DNA from: Rhodopila globiformis
GTDB taxonomy: Bacteria; Pseudomonadota; Alphaproteobacteria; Acetobacterales; Acetobacteraceae
DNA: 61,071 nt
Reading direction: 5' to 3'
Assembly: GCF_002937115.1 (NCBI RefSeq)
Contig: NZ_NHRY01000223.1
Coordinates: 1 to 61,071 of the forward strand
Shown here: positions 59,741 to 61,071 of the stretch, one piece after another
How the letters are laid out: every line of letters starts with the position of its first letter
Position numbering within the stretch: the stretch's first letter is position 1
The notes under the pieces: generated by a model
The model's input: the letters and a program-made list of their open reading frames with translations, nothing else
Database searches by the model: none
Told to the model about the DNA's origin: nothing
Program-made: the position numbers and the translations under genes

Positions 59741-59771
59741 GCGCAGCATGATGTGCCCCATCATGCTGCGC
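59741..59771. terminator. Strong hairpin between EF-G-like and SDR genes
   Basis: A perfect 13-bp stem (GCGCAGCATGATG and CATCATGCTGCGC) with a 5-base loop lies 7 bases after the EF-G-like stop. It has no T tract, so it could terminate only with help or act as an mRNA processing or stabilising structure before the SDR gene (start 59797). Confidence 0.5.
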
Positions 59772-59796
59772 CTGAGGTCCAGGCGGGAGGAAACAT

Positions 59797-60561
59797 ATGA
59801 ACCTGTTCGATCTGGCGGGAAAGGTGGCGATTGTCACCGGCGGCAACGGCGGCATCGGGCTTGGCATGGCCCGCGGCATGGCCTCCCTCGGCGCCAGGAT
59901 CGTGATCGCCGGACGCAACGCGGAGAAGGCCGGGGTGGCGCTGAAGGCGCTGCACGACATGGGAGCAGAGGCGATCTTCATCGCCGCCGACGTGACGAAG
60001 AAGGCCGACTGCCAGGCGCTGGTCGCCAGCACGCTGGAGAAATTTAGCCGGGCGGACATCCTGGTGAACAACGCCGGCACGTCGATCCGCAAGATGCCGC
60101 AGGACTTTACTGAAGAGGAATGGCATCACGTGCTGGACACCAACCTGACCAGCGCGTTCCTGTGCTCGCAGGCGGTCTATCCGGCGATGGTGAAGGCAGG
60201 CGGCGGCAAGATCATCAACATCGGCTCGATGATGTCGCTGTTCGGCGCGCCCTATGCGACGCCCTACGCGGCCAGCAAGGGCGGCATCGTGCAGATGACG
60301 CGGGCGATGGCCACGGCCTGGGCGAGGGACAATATCCAGGTCAACGCCGTGCTGCCGGGCTGGATCGACACCGAACTGACGCAGCGGGCGCGGCAGCAGG
60401 TGGATGGGCTGCACGAGAGCGTCGAGAAGCGCACGCCGCATGGGCGGTGGGGCACGCCGCATGACATGGCGGGGATTGCCGCGTTCCTGGCCAGCGGGGC
60501 GTCGGATTTCGTGACCGGGACGGCGATTCCGGTGGATGGAGGGTTTTCCATCGGGATGTGA
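59797..60561 (+). CDS. SDR family oxidoreductase
   Basis: This 254-residue classical SDR has the NAD loop VAIVTGGNGGIGLGMARGMA, DILVNNAGTSIRKMPQDFTE, NIGSMMSLFGAPYATPYAAS (catalytic Ser and the Tyr of YAASKGG) and LPGWIDTELTQ with the C-terminal GTAIPVDGGFSIGM. A GGGAGGA site precedes the ATG. It resembles 3-oxoacyl-ACP reductase or gluconate dehydrogenase-type SDRs; the substrate cannot be assigned. A hairpin separates it from the EF-G-like gene, so transcription may be partly independent. Confidence 0.88.
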   Translation: MNLFDLAGKVAIVTGGNGGIGLGMARGMASLGARIVIAGRNAEKAGVALKALHDMGAEAIFIAADVTKKADCQALVASTLEKFSRADILVNNAGTSIRKMPQDFTEEEWHHVLDTNLTSAFLCSQAVYPAMVKAGGGKIINIGSMMSLFGAPYATPYAASKGGIVQMTRAMATAWARDNIQVNAVLPGWIDTELTQRARQQVDGLHESVEKRTPHGRWGTPHDMAGIAAFLASGASDFVTGTAIPVDGGFSIGM

Positions 60562-60944
60562 CCTCGCGCCACGACGGTTGCCCCACCAGCGGGGCGCTGC
60601 CCGGGCGTGCGGCTTGACCGTCAGGCTGGCACAGACGGCTGCCAGAAGCGCAGGATGCAGACGACAGGTCGGGATGGGAGCGGTTGGACAGGCCGTGGCA
60701 TTGCTGCGTACAGCCGGGGTCGCTGCCAGCCTGGCGCCAATCCCCTGCATCCAGTCGTCGGTCTTTCCGCCGGCTGCGCAGCCGGCTCGGCAACGCTTCA
60801 TGACGAAAGATTGCCTAACCTGGACTTTGGCGCTTTCCCGAGGCGGCTGGTAGCAACCAGATAGTCGGCTGCGTGTGGCGAATTCCGGAGATCCTATAGG
60901 CAGGAACGGCGTTTTCCCTGTGTTGATCGCATGGGAAACCGATT
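60562..60944. other. Intergenic region leading to a transposase
   Basis: No gene supported. Between about 60840 and 60944 the base composition changes, and the sequence (GGTAGCAACCAGATAGTCGG...) probably includes the left end and promoter of the insertion sequence that starts here. The terminal repeat cannot be defined because the right end is outside the window. Confidence 0.4.
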
Positions 60945-61071
60945 GTGGCGAAGATTGCGCAGCCCGGGAACGCGCGGGCGATCGAAACTTGGCTGGCGCC
61001 GTTCGCGGCGCTGTTCACGCAGCCGTCGTGGTTGAATGCGCTGGCCCTGGCAACAGGGGCATTGCTGTGTC
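60945..61071 (+). mobile_element. Transposase gene, 5' end only (cut by window end)
   Basis: From the GTG at 60945 the frame reads AKIAQPGNARAIETWLAPFA, then ALFTQPSWLNALALATGALL, to the window edge with no stop. The pattern (L.PL/F...FTxPSW.N.L.L.TGALL) is that of the N-terminus of a DDE transposase seen in many high-GC bacteria; IS701-like is my best guess. A TTG one base upstream is in another frame. It marks an insertion sequence entering from the right. Confidence 0.7.

Overview
The window is GC-rich, and its protein families fit an alphaproteobacterium, most likely a phototrophic member of the Acetobacteraceae/Rhodospirillales. Supporting points are a bchO-type gene, a TspO gene, a carotenoid oxygenase, a PmtA phospholipid methyltransferase and a LexA box in the alphaproteobacterial GTTC-N7-GTTC form. 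The genus is not proven by the sequence. No rRNA, tRNA or CRISPR array was seen. Genes are short operons or singletons separated by gaps of 0.3-1.5 kb that are filled with interspersed repeats, which suggests a large, repeat-laden genome.

Layout. 1-6.7 kb: a partial gene behind a LexA (SOS) box, two divergent transglutaminase-like genes, a repeat-containing protein, an MFS transporter, a DUF72 protein, a Nudix hydrolase and a small conserved ORF. 6.7-9.4 kb: repeats, a Gly/Met-rich secreted protein, a frameshifted DUF3018 (MazE-like) antitoxin and a 65-bp MITE with an 8-bp target duplication. 9.4-14.2 kb: comF, a four-domain rhodanese protein, a methyltransferase and an LLM flavoprotein. 14.9-16.7 kb: an intact Xre/RES toxin-antitoxin pair lying against a wrecked phosphate transporter gene. 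17.4-21.9 kb: a phospholipid locus (pmtA, Mpo1-like membrane protein, membrane-anchored class-III aminotransferase, phosphatidylserine decarboxylase). 22.9-28.6 kb: a single-domain response regulator facing a giant multi-PAS hybrid histidine kinase.

29.5-38.3 kb: a nucleotidyltransferase, a DedA protein, a tight carrier protein/AMP-ligase/ketoreductase operon, a long-chain acyl-CoA synthetase, a conserved small protein with tandem repeats in its leader, and an orphan Tat-exported solute-binding protein. 39.2-41.1 kb: NnrU, a secreted-protein gene broken by an 8-bp duplication, and a small hypothetical. 41.6-43.9 kb: a pdxA2-like dehydrogenase and a DUF1537 kinase (four-carbon acid sugar catabolism). 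44.4-48.9 kb: a zinc-ribbon protein behind 14-bp tandem repeats, DUF1841, TspO, BchO and a secreted protein. 50.0-61.1 kb: carotenoid oxygenase, SDR, LLM oxidoreductase, a second hybrid kinase, an EF-G-like GTPase, another SDR and the start of a transposase cut by the window end.

The most distinctive signal lies between genes. There are three copies of a mobile element with 18-bp terminal repeats (CCATTGGCGTTAAAATAG) and exact 10-bp target duplications, each carrying a different load of REP palindromes. Two further MITE types, a set of 200-300 bp inverted-repeat elements and many REP hairpins are also present. Several genes carry 12-16 bp tandem repeats in their leader, N-terminus or linker, where copy-number change could alter expression or length.
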